A stretch of 64,000 bases of DNA, taken from Anseranas semipalmata (Eukaryota > Chordata > Aves > Anseriformes > Anseranatidae). The stretch spans positions 1,067,373 to 1,131,372 of the forward strand of contig VXAA01005665.1 in the NCBI GenBank assembly GCA_013399115.1, given 5' to 3'. A program made the position numbers and the translations under genes. Position 1 is the first letter of the stretch; each line of letters begins with the position of its first letter. Of the stretch, positions 62,076-64,000 are shown one piece after another. Below the pieces are notes generated by a model. That model did no database searches. It was not told the DNA's origin and saw nothing but the letters and a program-made list of their open reading frames with translations.

Positions 62076-64000
62076 AGTGTGCAACAATGTAGAACTGGCA
62101 GATATGATTTTAAATTAATATAGGTTATTTTATTTTAGCTTCTCTTGTGGTACTTCTTAAGGATTTAGAGTGGGCAATAAACAGAGAGACATAAATATAA
62201 ATGGAGATATGTAACGAAAAGGTTGTAGCTTGGAAACATAGAGATGGCTGGTAAAGAGAAGACTTAACTTTTACTTATCTTGCTGGAGCAGTCTTCTTTT
62301 CATATTCCCTTTTGGTAGGGAATATAGATACATAAGGAGCAGGATATTGAGCTGTAAAGCAGACGTACAACTGAACAATGGCTGTTGGTGCCAAAGTTGT
62401 TTAATCTCATCAGCATAAAAGTGAGCAATCAGACTATAAAAAGGATAAGAAATGGTTCCTGGTGTATACCTAACAGTTTTGCTCAGTCAGACAAATGAAA
62501 GCTTAAAATACCTGCTCTTTACCTTATCAGGGAGTTTTCGAGTCTGTTGATAGTAAAACAAGTGCTGTGTTGACATGGATCATGATACGTTTGCCTCAAA
62601 CCAACAAGCCACGTTCTGATGAGACATGCCTGATGCTAATCATAGATGGGTGTGTGTCCCTTATGCTTTCATCAAGTAGTAGCACTTTCACGTGTTACTA
62701 AAACGTTAGAAAGCATATTCCAACCTCTGGATTATTCATCCCTCAGCAGCAGAATATGTTCCTTTAGATGACCTTTGATTGTGTTACATGTAAGAATACT
62801 TGGCATTTATGTAAGTCCCTATCATCTTGAAAGCTTCAAAGACCCTGGTGTACTAGGCAGGGGTTACAAGAGGGCACTGTACTTGCGGAGCTCCCCAGAG
62901 CTTCCCCGGTAGGCTTGATGCCGCAGGTGAACTTGTAGAAACACGTTTGGGTATAGCAGCTGCTCATAAGGTTCTGCAGTTGTTCCCGCTTGGGGCTGGC
63001 ACTGTCACGTTAGAATTTCTGGGTGAGTTTAGAGACAGGACACGTCTTCGATCAAACCATCGTGCTGCCTTTTGTTATAGCTAGCTCTAGGATCAGCTCC
63101 ATGAAGACAGCTCCTCACCTCTTTTCTTTCTCAATATAAGGACATTTCCAGAGAGACTCTTAAATTCACAGTGTGAATAAGGTGTGGGATTTTAACTACA
63201 GGCCACACGTGTCAGCTTAGGAGGACTTTAATTCTTACCATGGCACTGTCAAAACTGAATGATGATAGAAGAGCTGCGCAGAAGGCTGGCATTTCCTGGC
63301 ATTGAAGTCCTGTCTCTCATGCTGTAGGCATACTACTCCTTCTTAGCTAGCTGTATTTACCCATTGACTTGTTTTGTGGAAGCCACACTCTGGGTGTTGA
63401 ATTTAAGTGTAACCCCAATTTACACCACTCTGGGATGAGTCAGCCTCAGATACTGATCTATACGAACAAGCAGAGGCAATTGCAAGTTACAAGGATCATT
63501 TGAAAATGCTTCATGTGGGGGGGGGAACTTTCTTCCTGGATGGCATTTAACAATTCTAGTAAGCAGTTGAATTTTAGATGTAGGTATACATGTATACAAA
63601 CAATCAGAGAGAAGGAGTAGGCTCAGACAAAACAGCAAAGTCAAAAACACAAAATAGTGTTTCTTTTTGCAATAGAGAAGAAAGTAGGAAATGCTTTAGA
63701 TTAGTTATGCAGACAGGGAGGCAGACAGGCTGTGTTGTTAGGAGGACTGAGAGTGCTAGCAGTTGAGTAATGTGAAATCAGGTAGCAATGATGAATGGAC
63801 TTATGTCTCCACCTTCGCACACTCTGTTTCCTGTTACATAATTGAATGGAGATGGTATCAGACAATAGATGATGACCAAGCTGAATTCCATCTCAGGGTA
63901 CACATAGAAATTAGAGATTTGCAGTTTAATAGACCCACTCAGTGAGATAATACCTTGCAGTAAACCTATAACAAAGAATGAAAAGCAATGCAAAAAAAAA

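Larger units (their letters stand above)
57512..64000 (+). other. CADM2: CADM2 intron after the first Ig exon (5' part)
   Basis: The intron starts with GTAAAT at 57512 and continues to the window end. The next exon, which should supply the rest of the Ig domain and its second cysteine, was not found. The stretch is AT-rich unique sequence with a T/A-rich tract (58.57-58.60 kb), a TG-rich run (59.51-59.54 kb), an A run (61.74 kb) and a G run near 63.52 kb. Open frames of 60-108 codons have no recognisable features. No promoter or RNA gene is evident. Confidence 0.85.

Noticed and set aside
1..64000. tRNA, rRNA, CRISPR array, bacterial operon or prophage features
   Set aside because: No B-box-like GGTTCGANTCC with a matching A-box, no regularly spaced repeats, and no dense coding organisation were found; the DNA is vertebrate intron.

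Overview
This window is vertebrate, almost certainly avian, nuclear DNA. It is AT-rich, gene-poor and intronic. Its recognisable interspersed repeats are CR1-type LINEs, including a young copy ending in the ATTCTATG octamer repeat typical of bird CR1. I saw no Alu, L1 or mammalian SINE. The species is not determinable by eye; a galliform such as chicken is a reasonable guess.

The only protein-coding gene I can identify with confidence is CADM2 (cell adhesion molecule 2, SynCAM2/Necl-3) on the + strand, and the window lies inside it. Two coding exons are visible. The first is a 27-bp alternative microexon (12514-12540) encoding V-A-A-T-K-N-K-V-R. The second is the 150-bp exon (57362-57511) that starts the first Ig V-type domain. 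Both are phase 1 in and phase 1 out, so the microexon can be included or skipped without changing frame. The signal-peptide exon should lie upstream of the window and the rest of the first Ig domain downstream.

Layout: 1-12513 is intron upstream of the microexon, with a GC-richer patch near 1.2-1.45 kb. 12541-57361 is a 44.8-kb intron. It holds an old CR1 (about 14.9 kb), a (TA)n(CA)n microsatellite (24.8 kb), an isolated dense CpG island (35.73-36.03 kb), a (TTG)n array (37.7 kb), an unidentified open reading segment ending at a 49-N assembly gap (42.54-42.85 kb), a young CR1 3' end (43.6-43.8 kb) and an ancient L3-like CR1 (52.7-53.6 kb). 57512-64000 is the intron after the Ig exon.

The most interesting signal is the microexon and its surroundings. 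Two UGC motifs sit in its polypyrimidine tract and a UGCAUG lies 33 nt past its 5' splice site, the layout expected of an SRRM4/RBFOX-controlled neural microexon. It would alter the mature N-terminus of a synaptic adhesion protein. The CpG island about 21 kb upstream of the Ig exon is the best candidate for an internal promoter. I found no rRNA, tRNA, CRISPR array, operon or evidence of a wholly novel system. Most open reading frames here look like chance.
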